Under the pieces are notes generated by a model, which did not search any database, was not told where the DNA came from, and was given only the letters and a program-made list of their open reading frames with translations. From Thermoleophilaceae bacterium (GTDB lineage Bacteria; Actinomycetota; Thermoleophilia; Solirubrobacterales; Thermoleophilaceae): a stretch of 14,206 nucleotides of DNA. Position 1 is the stretch's first letter; every line of letters begins with the position of its first letter. The DNA is taken from assembly GCA_013696425.1 (NCBI GenBank), contig JACCYP010000345.1, forward strand, positions 1-14,206. Direction: 5' to 3'. A program made the position numbers and the translations under genes. Positions 1 through 5,815 of the stretch are shown here, piece after piece.

Positions 1-239
1 TCGGGTGGCAGCACGGCGTTCACCGCCGACGCGGTCGCCGGATCCCCCGCATGGGAGGCCACCTGCCCGCTGGCGTGCACCCCCGCGTCGGTGCGCCCGG
101 CGACGGTGAGCGTGGTTGGCTCCCGGCGCACCCGGCCGAGCGCCTCCTCGAGCACGCCCTGCACGGTGCGCTGGCCCGGCTGCGAAGCCCAGCCGCGAAA
201 GCCCGTGCCGTCGTACTCGAGCGTCAAGCGTGTGGTCAA
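1..239 (-). CDS. truA: tRNA pseudouridine synthase TruA, N-terminal part (runs off the window)
   Basis: TruA isomerises uridines 38-40 of the tRNA anticodon arm to pseudouridine in the cytoplasm. Only the first 79 codons are in the window. The protein opens with LTLEYDGTGFRGWASQPGQR (residues 5-24), the classic TruA N-terminal strand, and contains VAGRTDAGVHASGQV (residues 46-60), in which D51 corresponds to the catalytic aspartate. The reading ends at AVLPP, also typical of the family. I chose the TTG at 237-239 because it overlaps the TGA of the upstream methyltransferase as TTGA, a normal coupled junction, and gives the expected short lead before the first strand. No ATG lies in frame before the LEYDG motif. 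Its place after rplQ is the usual one for truA, although two methyltransferase genes intervene here. Confidence 0.93.
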   Translation of the reverse strand, partial: MTTRLTLEYDGTGFRGWASQPGQRTVQGVLEEALGRVRREPTTLTVAGRTDAGVHASGQVASHAGDPATASAVNAVLPP

Positions 240-1042
240 CCGCGCTTGCGGCCGACCACGACGAGGAACTCGGAGTCGATCACCACGCCCTCGTCGGCCG
301 CATTTAGCTCGTCGATCAGCTCGAGCTGCTTAGCGGTCATCTGCGCGTATGTGTCCGGGTCGAGGTTCGCCTTCATCGCCGCCTGGGGGCCCGCGTTCTC
401 GAAGAACTCGAGCCCCTCCTCGCGCGAGCCGAAGCGCCAGTCGACGCGGTGGCGCTCGATCTCGACCGTGCCGGCATGCGGCTCGAAACGCTCGCGGGCC
501 GTCGCCTCATCGCCCCACTCGAACGGACTGGGCACACCCTCCGGGGGCGGGAAGAACGAGCCGATGATCCCGAACGAGCGGGCGATCATCGAGTCGGGCG
601 TCCAGTTCGACATGCCGACCGTGTTGCCCGGGCGCACCACCCGGAACATCTCCTCGATCGCCTTCGCCGGCCGCGGCGCGAACATCGCGCCGAACACCGA
701 GGTCACGCAGTCGAAGCAGGCGTCCTCGAACGGGAGATCTTCGACGTCGGCCACCGACCAGTCGATGTCGACGCCCTCCTCCGCGGAGCGTGCCTTCCCG
801 AGGTCGACCAGACCCGGCGAGAGGTCCGTGGCCGTGACGGCCGCGCCCTCGTTCGCCGCGCGGATGGCCACGTTGCCCGTGCCGGCCGCCACGTCGAGCA
901 CCTCCTGGCCGGCGGAGATGGCGCACGCGTCGACCAGCGGCACCGCCGCCTGGTCGGTGAGCCTGGCGATCTTCGGATAGTCCCCGAGGCCCCAGACGGT
1001 GGCCTGGGCCGACTTCATCTGTTCAAGCTGTGTTTCGTCCAT
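236..1042 (-). CDS. class I SAM-dependent methyltransferase (second of a tandem pair)
   Basis: This 268-residue protein has a Rossmann-type SAM methyltransferase fold of the UbiE/Methyltransf_11-like kind. Motif I is EVLDVAAGTGNVA (residues 47-59), the acidic end of strand 2 is VTATDLSPG (69-77), a VADVEDLPF segment (97-105) fits the adenine-contact region, and FRVVRPGNTVGMSNW (133-147) matches the post-motif strand. The N-terminus QATVWGLGDYPKIARL (residues 13-28) is shared with the neighbouring gene at 1052-1852. The substrate cannot be read from the sequence; small molecules are usual for this family. It lies 9 bp after the first methyltransferase, and its TGA overlaps the TTG of truA, so the three genes are probably co-transcribed. 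The core and C-terminal half are clearly paralogous to the neighbour, which suggests tandem duplication. Confidence 0.88.
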   Translation of the reverse strand: MDETQLEQMKSAQATVWGLGDYPKIARLTDQAAVPLVDACAISAGQEVLDVAAGTGNVAIRAANEGAAVTATDLSPGLVDLGKARSAEEGVDIDWSVADVEDLPFEDACFDCVTSVFGAMFAPRPAKAIEEMFRVVRPGNTVGMSNWTPDSMIARSFGIIGSFFPPPEGVPSPFEWGDEATARERFEPHAGTVEIERHRVDWRFGSREEGLEFFENAGPQAAMKANLDPDTYAQMTAKQLELIDELNAADEGVVIDSEFLVVVGRKRG

Positions 1043-1051
1043 GCTCAGACC

Positions 1052-1852
1052 CTAACCGTGCCTGCGGGCCACCATCAGCCCGTACTCGAACGGCACCCGC
1101 GCGCCGCCGTCGGTGGCCTCGTTGGCCCCGGTCACCGCTTCACGCGTGACCCGCCGGATCTCCTCCCAGACCTCGGGCCCGAGCGTCGTGCGCGCCGCCT
1201 CGCCGGCGGGAGCACTCTCGAATATCCGCGCGAACTCCTCGACCGAGGAGGCCTCGAAGTCGACCTTGCGCTTCTCGAAGTGCACCGAGGCGGCGTGTGG
1301 CTCGAGGCGCGCACGCACCACCTCCTCGCGCGCCCACTCCTCCGGCGCCTCGGCGTCGGCGGCCACCGGGAGGTACTTGCGCCAGCCCATGAAGAGCTTT
1401 GCGGCAAACCCGTCGGGAGTCCACGCCGTGAGACCCACGACGCCCCCGGGGCGCACGACCCGGAACAGCTCGCTCGCCACCACGTCGGCGCGCGGTGCGA
1501 AACACGCGCCGAACACCGACGCCACGCAGTCGAACGAGCCGTCAGGGAACGGTAGCTCCTCGGCGTCGGCCTCCTGCCAGTCGATGTCGAAACCCTCGGC
1601 GGCGCTGCGGGCGGCACCACGCTCGACCATCACGGGCGCGAGGTCCGTGGCCGTCACCGCGGCGCCCTGTGACGCAGCGACCACGGCCAGGTTGCCGGTG
1701 CCGGCTGCGACGTCGAGAACCTCCTGGCCCGCCGCGATGCCGCATTCCGCAGCGAGCGCGCGCGAGGCCGGCATCAGCCGTGCGGCGACCGGGTCGTACT
1801 CACCCATGCCCCAGACCGCGCGGGCCCGCTGGGTGAAGGCTTTGTGGTCCAG
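1052..1852 (-). CDS. class I SAM-dependent methyltransferase (first of a tandem pair), probable CTG start
   Basis: This is a UbiE-like SAM methyltransferase of unknown substrate. Counted from the CTG, motif I EVLDVAAGTGN is at about residues 44-54, followed by VTATDLAP, EADAEELPFPDGSFD and FRVVRPGGVVGLTAW. The only in-frame ATG (1805-1807) would remove DHKAFTQRARAVWG. That segment is open upstream and matches the N-terminus of the paralogue (VWGMGEY here, VWGLGDY there). The only near-cognate start before it is CTG at 1850-1852, giving 266 residues against 268 in the paralogue. No strong Shine-Dalgarno precedes it. The stop of a 17-codon ORF lies 7 nt upstream, so reinitiation is possible. 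The coding segment is well supported, but the exact start is an inference. It follows rplQ and precedes its paralogue by 9 bp. Confidence 0.82.
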   Translation of the reverse strand: MDHKAFTQRARAVWGMGEYDPVAARLMPASRALAAECGIAAGQEVLDVAAGTGNLAVVAASQGAAVTATDLAPVMVERGAARSAAEGFDIDWQEADAEELPFPDGSFDCVASVFGACFAPRADVVASELFRVVRPGGVVGLTAWTPDGFAAKLFMGWRKYLPVAADAEAPEEWAREEVVRARLEPHAASVHFEKRKVDFEASSVEEFARIFESAPAGEAARTTLGPEVWEEIRRVTREAVTGANEATDGGARVPFEYGLMVARRHG

Positions 1853-1859
1853 AGCCGCT

Positions 1860-1913
1860 CTAGGCCCTGGGGGCCATGGCAGCCGACGACATCGGACTCA
1901 GCAGGCGCTTCAT
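1860..1913 (-). CDS. possible 17-codon small ORF downstream of rplQ (within repeat copy A)
   Basis: The ATG lies 3 nt after the rplQ stop (TAGGCGATG) and the frame runs to TAG, encoding MKRLLSPMSSAAMAPRA. The copy on the other side of rplQ encodes MERLLSPTTSSAVAPGA with the same start, stop and length. Eleven bases differ between the two frames with no indel. Four differences are synonymous and seven change the residue, so coding selection is neither shown nor excluded. I know of no family for this peptide. It could equally be a by-product of a structured or mobile repeat. If translated, it would begin by reinitiation after rplQ, and its stop lies 7 nt before the presumed CTG start of the methyltransferase. 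Confidence 0.3.
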   Translation of the reverse strand: MKRLLSPMSSAAMAPRA

Positions 1914-1920
1914 CGCCTAG
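1860..1920. repeat. 61-bp repeat copy A, downstream of rplQ
   Basis: This segment matches 2283-2343 at 50 of 61 positions without gaps. It is bounded by CTAGGC and GCCTAG, a 6-bp terminal inverted repeat. The similarity stops at these ends. On the minus strand the copy begins with the CTAG that contains the rplQ stop codon. It carries GGCCC-CCA-GGGCC near its far end, a possible 5-bp hairpin, and a CCGA/TCGG pair in the middle. Confidence 0.85.
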
Positions 1921-2270
1921 ACGAGCTCTAGGAGGACCATCTCGGTCGCGTCCGACTTGCGCGGACCGAGCTTCAGGATGCGCGTGTAGCCGCCCTGGCG
2001 GTCCTCGTAGCGGGGACCGATCTCAGCGAACAGCTTGTAGACGATGAACTTGTCCTGGCCCAGCTGGGACATGGCCTGCCGGCGCGCGTGCTGATCCCCC
2101 CGCTTCGCGAGGGTGATCAGCTTCTCCACCTCGGGCTTGACCGCCTTGGCCTTGGCCTCGGTGGTCTGGATGCGCTCATGCTGGAGCACCTCCCGCGAGA
2201 GGTTCATGAACAGCGCCTTCCGGTGGGAGGCGCTACGGGAGAGTTTGTTGCGGGTGCGGCGGTGGCGCAT
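1917..2270 (-). CDS. rplQ: 50S ribosomal protein bL17
   Basis: bL17 binds domains of 23S rRNA on the back of the 50S subunit near the exit tunnel. The 117-residue product begins MRHRRTRNKLSRSASHRKAL, the invariant bL17 N-terminus, and continues with LSREVLQHERIQTTEAKAKA and a C-terminal GGYTRILKLGPRKSDATEMV segment. The length equals the bacterial core with no added tail. A GGGAG sequence lies 4 nt before the ATG. It follows rpoA, its standard partner, but is set off from it by a 61-bp repeat, and another copy of that repeat follows its stop codon. Confidence 0.97.
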   Translation of the reverse strand: MRHRRTRNKLSRSASHRKALFMNLSREVLQHERIQTTEAKAKAVKPEVEKLITLAKRGDQHARRQAMSQLGQDKFIVYKLFAEIGPRYEDRQGGYTRILKLGPRKSDATEMVLLELV

Positions 2271-2282
2271 CGGGCTCCCAGT

Positions 2283-2336
2283 CTAGGCCCCGGGGGCCAC
2301 GGCGGACGACGTCGTCGGGCTCAACAAACGCTCCAT
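2283..2336 (-). CDS. possible 17-codon small ORF between rpoA and rplQ (within repeat copy B)
   Basis: The ATG lies 3 nt after the rpoA stop (TAGGCGATG) and the frame ends at TAG, encoding MERLLSPTTSSAVAPGA. It is the counterpart of the ORF at 1860-1913 (MKRLLSPMSSAAMAPRA). No Shine-Dalgarno is visible apart from the weak AGG in the shared TAGG, so reinitiation after rpoA would be needed. The stop is 12 nt before the rplQ start. Its function is unknown, and it may be non-coding. Confidence 0.3.
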   Translation of the reverse strand: MERLLSPTTSSAVAPGA

Positions 2337-2343
2337 CGCCTAG
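2283..2343. repeat. 61-bp repeat copy B, between rpoA and rplQ
   Basis: This is the partner of 1860-1920, with 50 of 61 identical positions and the same length and ends (CTAGGC...GCCTAG). It fills nearly the whole rpoA-rplQ gap and includes the rpoA stop. It contains the perfect 12-bp palindrome GACGACGTCGTC and a GGCCC-CCG-GGGCC hairpin. The second hairpin is kept in copy A with a changed loop base. Confidence 0.85.
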
Positions 2344-3329
2344 GACGGGCGCAGATCGAGGCCGCGCGAGTGCAGGGTCTCGATGACCTCTTCGATCGAC
2401 TTGCGACCGAAGTTCGGGATCGCGTTCAGCTCCGACTCCGACTTCTGCAGAAGGTCGCCGACGGTCTGGATGCCGGCGCGCTTCAGGCAGTTGTAGGAGC
2501 GGACCCCGAGCTCGAGCTCCTCGATCAGGATGTCGTCCATCCCGTCGGGTGCACGGCCGGTGGAGGTACCGCCGGCGGCCTGCGCGGCGGTTGCACCCTC
2601 GGCGAGGCTCACGGCCGCGGCGCCGTCCTCGCGGAGGGCGGTCACGCGGTCGGGATCCGAGAAGATCGCGAGCGACTTGATCAGGATCTCGGCAGCCTCA
2701 CGGAGCGCCGCCTGCGGATCGACGGTGCCGTCGGTCTCGATGTCGAGCGTGAGCTTGTCGTAGTCGGTGCGCTGACCGACACGGGCGGACTCGACGTTGT
2801 AGGCGACCCGCTTCACAGGCGAGAAGATCGAGTCGATCGGGATGACGCCGATCGGCTGATCGGGGGTCTTGTTGTCCTCCGCCGGGGAGTACCCGCGGCC
2901 GTGGCCGATGGTCAGGTACATCTCGAGCTTGTTCTTCTTCTCGAGCGTGGCGATGTGGGTCTCCGGGTTGATGATCTCGACGCCCGAGGGCAGATCGATG
3001 TCCTTCGCGGACACATCGCCCGGGCCGGTGACCACCAGGGGCGCCTCGATCTCGGCGGCCTCGGAATGCATGCGGCAGGAGATGTTCTTCAGGTTGAGGA
3101 CGATGTCCGTCACGTCCTCGGCCACGCCCGGGATCGTCGAGAACTCGTGCGCGACCCCCTCGATCCGCGCGCTGGTGACTGCAGCGCCGGCGAGCGAGGA
3201 GAGCAGCACACGCCGAAGCGATGCGCCGAACGTGTAGCCGAAGCCACGATCGAGCGGCTCGATCGTGAACGAACCGCGGTTGTCCTCGACCTCTTCGGCT
3301 GAGATTTGGGGTGTCTGGAACTCGAGCAT
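2340..3329 (-). CDS. rpoA: DNA-directed RNA polymerase alpha subunit
   Basis: The alpha subunit dimerises to nucleate RNA polymerase assembly, and its C-terminal domain contacts UP elements and activators. The protein has 329 residues. The N-terminal domain includes FTIEPLDRGFGYTFGASLRR (residues 21-40), the assembly signature, and an insert domain around residues 55-175. An Ala/Gly-rich linker spans about 235-262. The C-terminal domain (about 264-329) contains ELGVRSYNCLKRAGI. Here R277 and N280 correspond to the DNA-contacting R265 and N268 of E. coli, and IPNFGRKSIEEV follows. The start is supported by AAGGAC about 6 nt before the ATG. It follows rpsD across a 63-bp gap with a GC-rich hairpin and precedes rplQ. 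Confidence 0.98.
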   Translation of the reverse strand: MLEFQTPQISAEEVEDNRGSFTIEPLDRGFGYTFGASLRRVLLSSLAGAAVTSARIEGVAHEFSTIPGVAEDVTDIVLNLKNISCRMHSEAAEIEAPLVVTGPGDVSAKDIDLPSGVEIINPETHIATLEKKNKLEMYLTIGHGRGYSPAEDNKTPDQPIGVIPIDSIFSPVKRVAYNVESARVGQRTDYDKLTLDIETDGTVDPQAALREAAEILIKSLAIFSDPDRVTALREDGAAAVSLAEGATAAQAAGGTSTGRAPDGMDDILIEELELGVRSYNCLKRAGIQTVGDLLQKSESELNAIPNFGRKSIEEVIETLHSRGLDLRPS

Positions 3330-3353
3330 CAGTGTCCTTGTGTCGGTGCGTCT

Positions 3354-3380
3354 CGCGTACCCCCCACGGGGGGTTTCGCG
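3354..3380 (-). promoter_or_regulatory. GC-rich hairpin between rpsD and rpoA
   Basis: In the 63-bp rpsD-rpoA gap, CGCG (3354-3357) pairs with CGCG (3377-3380), and ACCCCCC pairs with GGGGGGT across a 2-nt centre (effectively a 4-nt loop). The transcript shows no run of U after it, so it is not a standard intrinsic terminator. It sits about 25 nt before the rpoA start. It could act as an attenuator, a processing site or a protein-binding site; none of these is shown. Confidence 0.55.
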
Positions 3381-3392
3381 GACGTCTTGGGG

Positions 3393-4013
3393 TTACTTCG
3401 AGTAAAGCTCGACGATGAGCTGCTCCTGCACCGGCGCGGCGATCTCGCCACGCTCCGGCGCACGGAGCACCTTTGCGGTCAGGCCGTCGTGATCGGCCTG
3501 CAGCCACGCCGGCACTGCCGACGTGAGCTCTGTCGCGGTGCGGATGGTCGGCTCCGACGGCGAGCCGGCCTTGATCGCGATCACGTCGCCCTCCCTCACC
3601 TGGTACGACGGGATGTCCACCCGGCGGCCGTTGACCGTCCAATGGCCGTGACGGATCAGCTGGCGCGCCTGGCGGCGGGAGCCTGCGAACCCGAGGCGGA
3701 CGAGCACGTTGTCAAAACGTGCCTCCAGCAGCCGCAGCAGGTTTTCGCCGGTGACGCCTTCCTGGCGGCTGGCCTTCGCGTAATAGCTGCGGAACTGCTT
3801 CTCCAGAACGCCGTAGTAACGCCGTGCCTTCTGCTTCTCGCGAAGCTGCACGCGGTACTCCGACTGCTTCTGGCGGCCACGGCCATGATCGCCGGGCGGG
3901 TAATTGCGGCGCTCGATGGCGCACTTGTCCGTGAAGCAGCGCTCTCCCTTGAGAAAGAGCTTCTGCCCCTCGCGGCGGCACATCTTGCACTGGGAACCGG
4001 TGTCGCGGGCCAT
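3393..4013 (-). CDS. rpsD: 30S ribosomal protein uS4 (zinc-binding form)
   Basis: uS4 is a primary 16S rRNA-binding protein that nucleates the 30S body and lines the mRNA entry path. In several bacteria it also represses its own operon. The 206-residue protein carries the C+ zinc motif, with C9, C12, C26 and C31 in CKMCRREGQKLFLKGERC and onward. The central helices and the S4 RNA-binding domain follow (LEARFDNVLVRLGFAGSRRQ, then RQLIRHGHWTVNGRRVDIPS). TAGGAG about 10 nt before the ATG supports the start. It lies between rpsK and rpoA as in the standard alpha operon. Confidence 0.98.
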   Translation of the reverse strand: MARDTGSQCKMCRREGQKLFLKGERCFTDKCAIERRNYPPGDHGRGRQKQSEYRVQLREKQKARRYYGVLEKQFRSYYAKASRQEGVTGENLLRLLEARFDNVLVRLGFAGSRRQARQLIRHGHWTVNGRRVDIPSYQVREGDVIAIKAGSPSEPTIRTATELTSAVPAWLQADHDGLTAKVLRAPERGEIAAPVQEQLIVELYSK

Positions 4014-4024
4014 CAGATCATCTC

Positions 4025-4423
4025 CTAGACCCTCCGCCGCTTGCGCGGGCGGCAGCCATTGTGGGCCTGGGGCGTGACGTCGCGGATCGAGGTGACCTCG
4101 AGGCCTGCGGCCTGGAGGGAGCGGATCGCGGTCTCGCGCCCGGAGCCCGGCCCCTTCACGAAGACCTCGACCTTCTGGAGACCCTGCTCCATGCCCTTGC
4201 GGGCGGCGGCGTCGGCCGTGACCTGCGCGGCGAAGGGAGTCGACTTGCGGGAGCCCTTGAAGCCGGCGCCGCCGGCGGACTCCCAGGCAACGACGTTGCC
4301 CTCCTTGTCGGTGATGGAGACGATCGTGTTGTTGAAGCTTGTCTTGATGTGGGCCTGGCCGAACGGGATGTTCTTGCGCACCTTGCGCCGGCCACGGCCT
4401 CTGCTGGGTCGCTGCTGGGCCAT
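4025..4423 (-). CDS. rpsK: 30S ribosomal protein uS11
   Basis: uS11 sits on the 30S platform and helps form the mRNA exit site and the Shine-Dalgarno cleft. The 132-residue protein has a basic start, then NIPFGQAHIKTSFNNTIVSI, AWESAGGAGFKGSRKSTPFA, VFVKGPGSGRETAIRSLQAA and the closing DVTPQAHNGCRPRKRRRV, all core uS11 signatures. The length is normal. It starts 11 nt after rpsM and ends 11 nt before rpsD, in the usual alpha-operon order. Confidence 0.98.
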   Translation of the reverse strand: MAQQRPSRGRGRRKVRKNIPFGQAHIKTSFNNTIVSITDKEGNVVAWESAGGAGFKGSRKSTPFAAQVTADAAARKGMEQGLQKVEVFVKGPGSGRETAIRSLQAAGLEVTSIRDVTPQAHNGCRPRKRRRV

Positions 4424-4434
4424 CTACTGGGCGC

Positions 4435-4818
4435 TCATTTCTTGGTGACCTTCTTCTTGCCGGCGATGGACATGCGCTTGGGGCCCTTGCGGGTCCGCGC
4501 GTTGGTCTTGGTGCGCTGGCCCTTGACGGGCAGTCCGCGGCGGTGGCGGAGGCCGCGGTACGCGCCGATCTCCATCAGCCGCTTGACGTCCTGCGAGCGC
4601 TCGCGGCGAAGGTCACCCTCGACCGTGAGGTCGGCATCGATCGTGTCGCGCAGCTTCACGACCTCGTCGTCGGTGAGGTTCTTGACGTAGGTGTTGGCGT
4701 CGACGCCCGTCTTCGCGAGGACCTTCTTGGCCTGCGAGGGACCGATGCCGTAGACGTAGGTGAGACCCACCTCGATCCGCTTGTTGAGCGGGATGTTGAT
4801 GCCGGCGATGCGCGCCAT
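4435..4818 (-). CDS. rpsM: 30S ribosomal protein uS13
   Basis: uS13 lies in the 30S head, contacts the P-site tRNA and bridges to uL5. The 127-residue protein begins MARIAGINIPLNKRIEVGLT and includes the helix-turn-helix segment YGIGPSQAKKVLAKTGVD. It contains RSQDVKRLMEIGAYRGLRHR and RGLPVKGQRTKTNARTRKGP, and ends in a Lys-rich tail. The start lies 3 nt after the rpmJ stop, with an AGGCAGGG stretch just upstream that is part of rpmJ. It is the first large gene of the alpha block. Confidence 0.98.
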   Translation of the reverse strand: MARIAGINIPLNKRIEVGLTYVYGIGPSQAKKVLAKTGVDANTYVKNLTDDEVVKLRDTIDADLTVEGDLRRERSQDVKRLMEIGAYRGLRHRRGLPVKGQRTKTNARTRKGPKRMSIAGKKKVTKK

Positions 4819-4821
4819 CAG

Positions 4822-4935
4822 CTAGCCCTGCCTCTGCTTGTGGCGGGGGTTCTGGCAGATCACCAGCACGGCACCGCCGCGACGGATGATTTTGCACTTC
4901 TCGCACATGGGCTTGACTGACGCTCGGACCTTCAC
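4822..4935 (-). CDS. rpmJ: 50S ribosomal protein bL36
   Basis: bL36 is a small zinc ribbon protein on the 50S subunit that organises 23S rRNA helices near uL6 and uL16. The 37-residue product reads MKVRASVKPMCEKCKIIRRG and ends CQNPRHKQRQG. C11, C14, C27 and H32 form the zinc site, so this is the C+ form. I chose the GTG at 4933-4935 because the family invariably begins MKVR. An upstream frame ends at a TGA overlapping this GTG. It precedes rpsM by 3 nt, as usual, but its normal upstream partner infA is absent. Confidence 0.97.
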   Translation of the reverse strand: MKVRASVKPMCEKCKIIRRGGAVLVICQNPRHKQRQG

Positions 4936-4969
4936 GCTCCGCACTTTCTCATCATGGACGTAGGAAGGG

Positions 4970-4995
4970 CGCGGAGCCCAGGAAACGGCTCCACG
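4970..4995 (-). promoter_or_regulatory. leader hairpin ahead of rpmJ
   Basis: CGTGGAGCC pairs with GGCTCCGCG across the 8-nt loop GTTTCCTG, giving 9 pairs. The single imperfect pair is G-U in the minus-strand RNA and A-C on the other strand, which fits an RNA structure in the sense transcript. There is no U-run, so it is not an intrinsic terminator. It lies 35 nt upstream of rpmJ and may be a leader structure for the alpha block. Confidence 0.5.
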
Positions 4996-5002
4996 CCGAC
5001 CG

Positions 5003-5031
5003 ATAAAGGTAGCAGGGTCCCTGTTTGTCAG
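5003..5031 (-). promoter_or_regulatory. candidate promoter ahead of rpmJ with an internal palindrome
   Basis: CTGACA (5026-5031, overlapping the map stop) resembles a -35 box at five of six positions. It is followed after 17 bp by CTTTAT, a weak -10 match; TTTATC is one base further on. The spacer holds the 11-bp palindrome CAGGGACCCTG (5013-5023). The window offers few other AT-rich patches between genes. The call rests on motif reading alone, and the -10 is poor. Confidence 0.3.
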
Positions 5032-5801
5032 GCTGCCCGGAGGGCTTCCTGGAGGTGCCAGGGAGTGAGGATCCGCGGACCCTCCTCCGTCACGGCCACC
5101 GTGTGCTCGAAATGGGCCGCCAGGGAGCCATCCTGAGAGTAGACGGACCAGTTGTCGGCGGCCACGCGGATGGGGTGCTCGCCGGCGTTAACCATCGGCT
5201 CAACGGCCAGCACCATGCCCGGCTCGAGCGGGATCCCGGTCCCGGCGCTGCCGTAATTGGGGATCTGCGGGTCTTCGTGCATGTCGCGGCCGATGCCGTG
5301 GCCCACGAGGGAGCGGATGATCGAGAAGCCATCGGCCTCGACCCGCTGCTGCACGGCGCTCGAGACGTCGCCGAGGCGGTTGCCGGGGCGGCACTGCTCA
5401 ACGGCGTCGAAGAGCGAGGCTCGGGTGGTGGCGAGGAGCTTGCGGGCGATGGGCGACACGTTTCCCACGGGCAAGGTCACGGCGGCGTCGGCCACCCACC
5501 CGTCGAGCACCACGCCGATGTCCACGCTGAGGATGTCCCCGCGCTTGAGCTTGTAGGAGCCCGGGATGCCATGGACCACCATCGAGTTCGGGGACGCGCA
5601 GATCGAGCCTGGGAAGCCGCGGTAGCCCTTGAACGCGGGCTCGCCGCCCTGGGAGCGGATGAACTCCTCGGCCACCGCGTCGAGGTGCCCCGTGGTCGCG
5701 CCCGGCTCGACAGCGTCATGGATGAGCTGGTGGCAGCGCGCGAGCACGCGCCCGGCCTCGGCCATCATGTCGATCTCATCGGGTGACTTCTTGACCACCA
5801 T
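5028..5801 (-). CDS. map: type I methionine aminopeptidase
   Basis: MetAP removes the initiator methionine from nascent proteins at the ribosome exit. The 257-residue protein has the pita-bread fold with all metal ligands visible: D94 (SVDIG), D105 (WVADAA), H168 (GHGIGRDMHE), E201 (VLAVEPMV) and E232 (AHFEHTVAVT). H77 in MVVHGIP matches the substrate-binding histidine. The length is that of the bacterial type Ia form, with no N-terminal zinc or SH3-binding extension. GGGAG lies about 8 nt before the ATG. It follows adk by 14 nt, the usual secY-adk-map arrangement, and is followed by a 92-bp gap lacking infA. Confidence 0.98.
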   Translation of the reverse strand: MVVKKSPDEIDMMAEAGRVLARCHQLIHDAVEPGATTGHLDAVAEEFIRSQGGEPAFKGYRGFPGSICASPNSMVVHGIPGSYKLKRGDILSVDIGVVLDGWVADAAVTLPVGNVSPIARKLLATTRASLFDAVEQCRPGNRLGDVSSAVQQRVEADGFSIIRSLVGHGIGRDMHEDPQIPNYGSAGTGIPLEPGMVLAVEPMVNAGEHPIRVAADNWSVYSQDGSLAAHFEHTVAVTEEGPRILTPWHLQEALRAA

Positions 5802-5815
5802 CGTGCGGGCTCTCC

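Noticed and set aside
449..1555. Long plus-strand open frame of 368 codons over the methyltransferases
   Set aside because: The minus-strand methyltransferase motifs are clear in both genes, and the plus frame is low-complexity with no recognisable domain.
2088..3302. Long open frame of 404 codons on the plus strand over rplQ and rpoA
   Set aside because: It is antisense to rpoA, whose protein is unmistakable, and shows the Arg/Leu/Gly/Asp-rich composition expected of a high-GC shadow frame.
3354..3380. Intrinsic terminator between rpsD and rpoA
   Set aside because: The stem is strong, but no U-run follows on the transcript, and rpoA lies directly downstream in a conserved operon.
4932..4994. 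20-codon GTG-started frame whose TGA overlaps the rpmJ start
   Set aside because: It has no Shine-Dalgarno and no similarity to IF-1 or any known leader peptide, and it runs through the hairpin. The overlap is easily chance.
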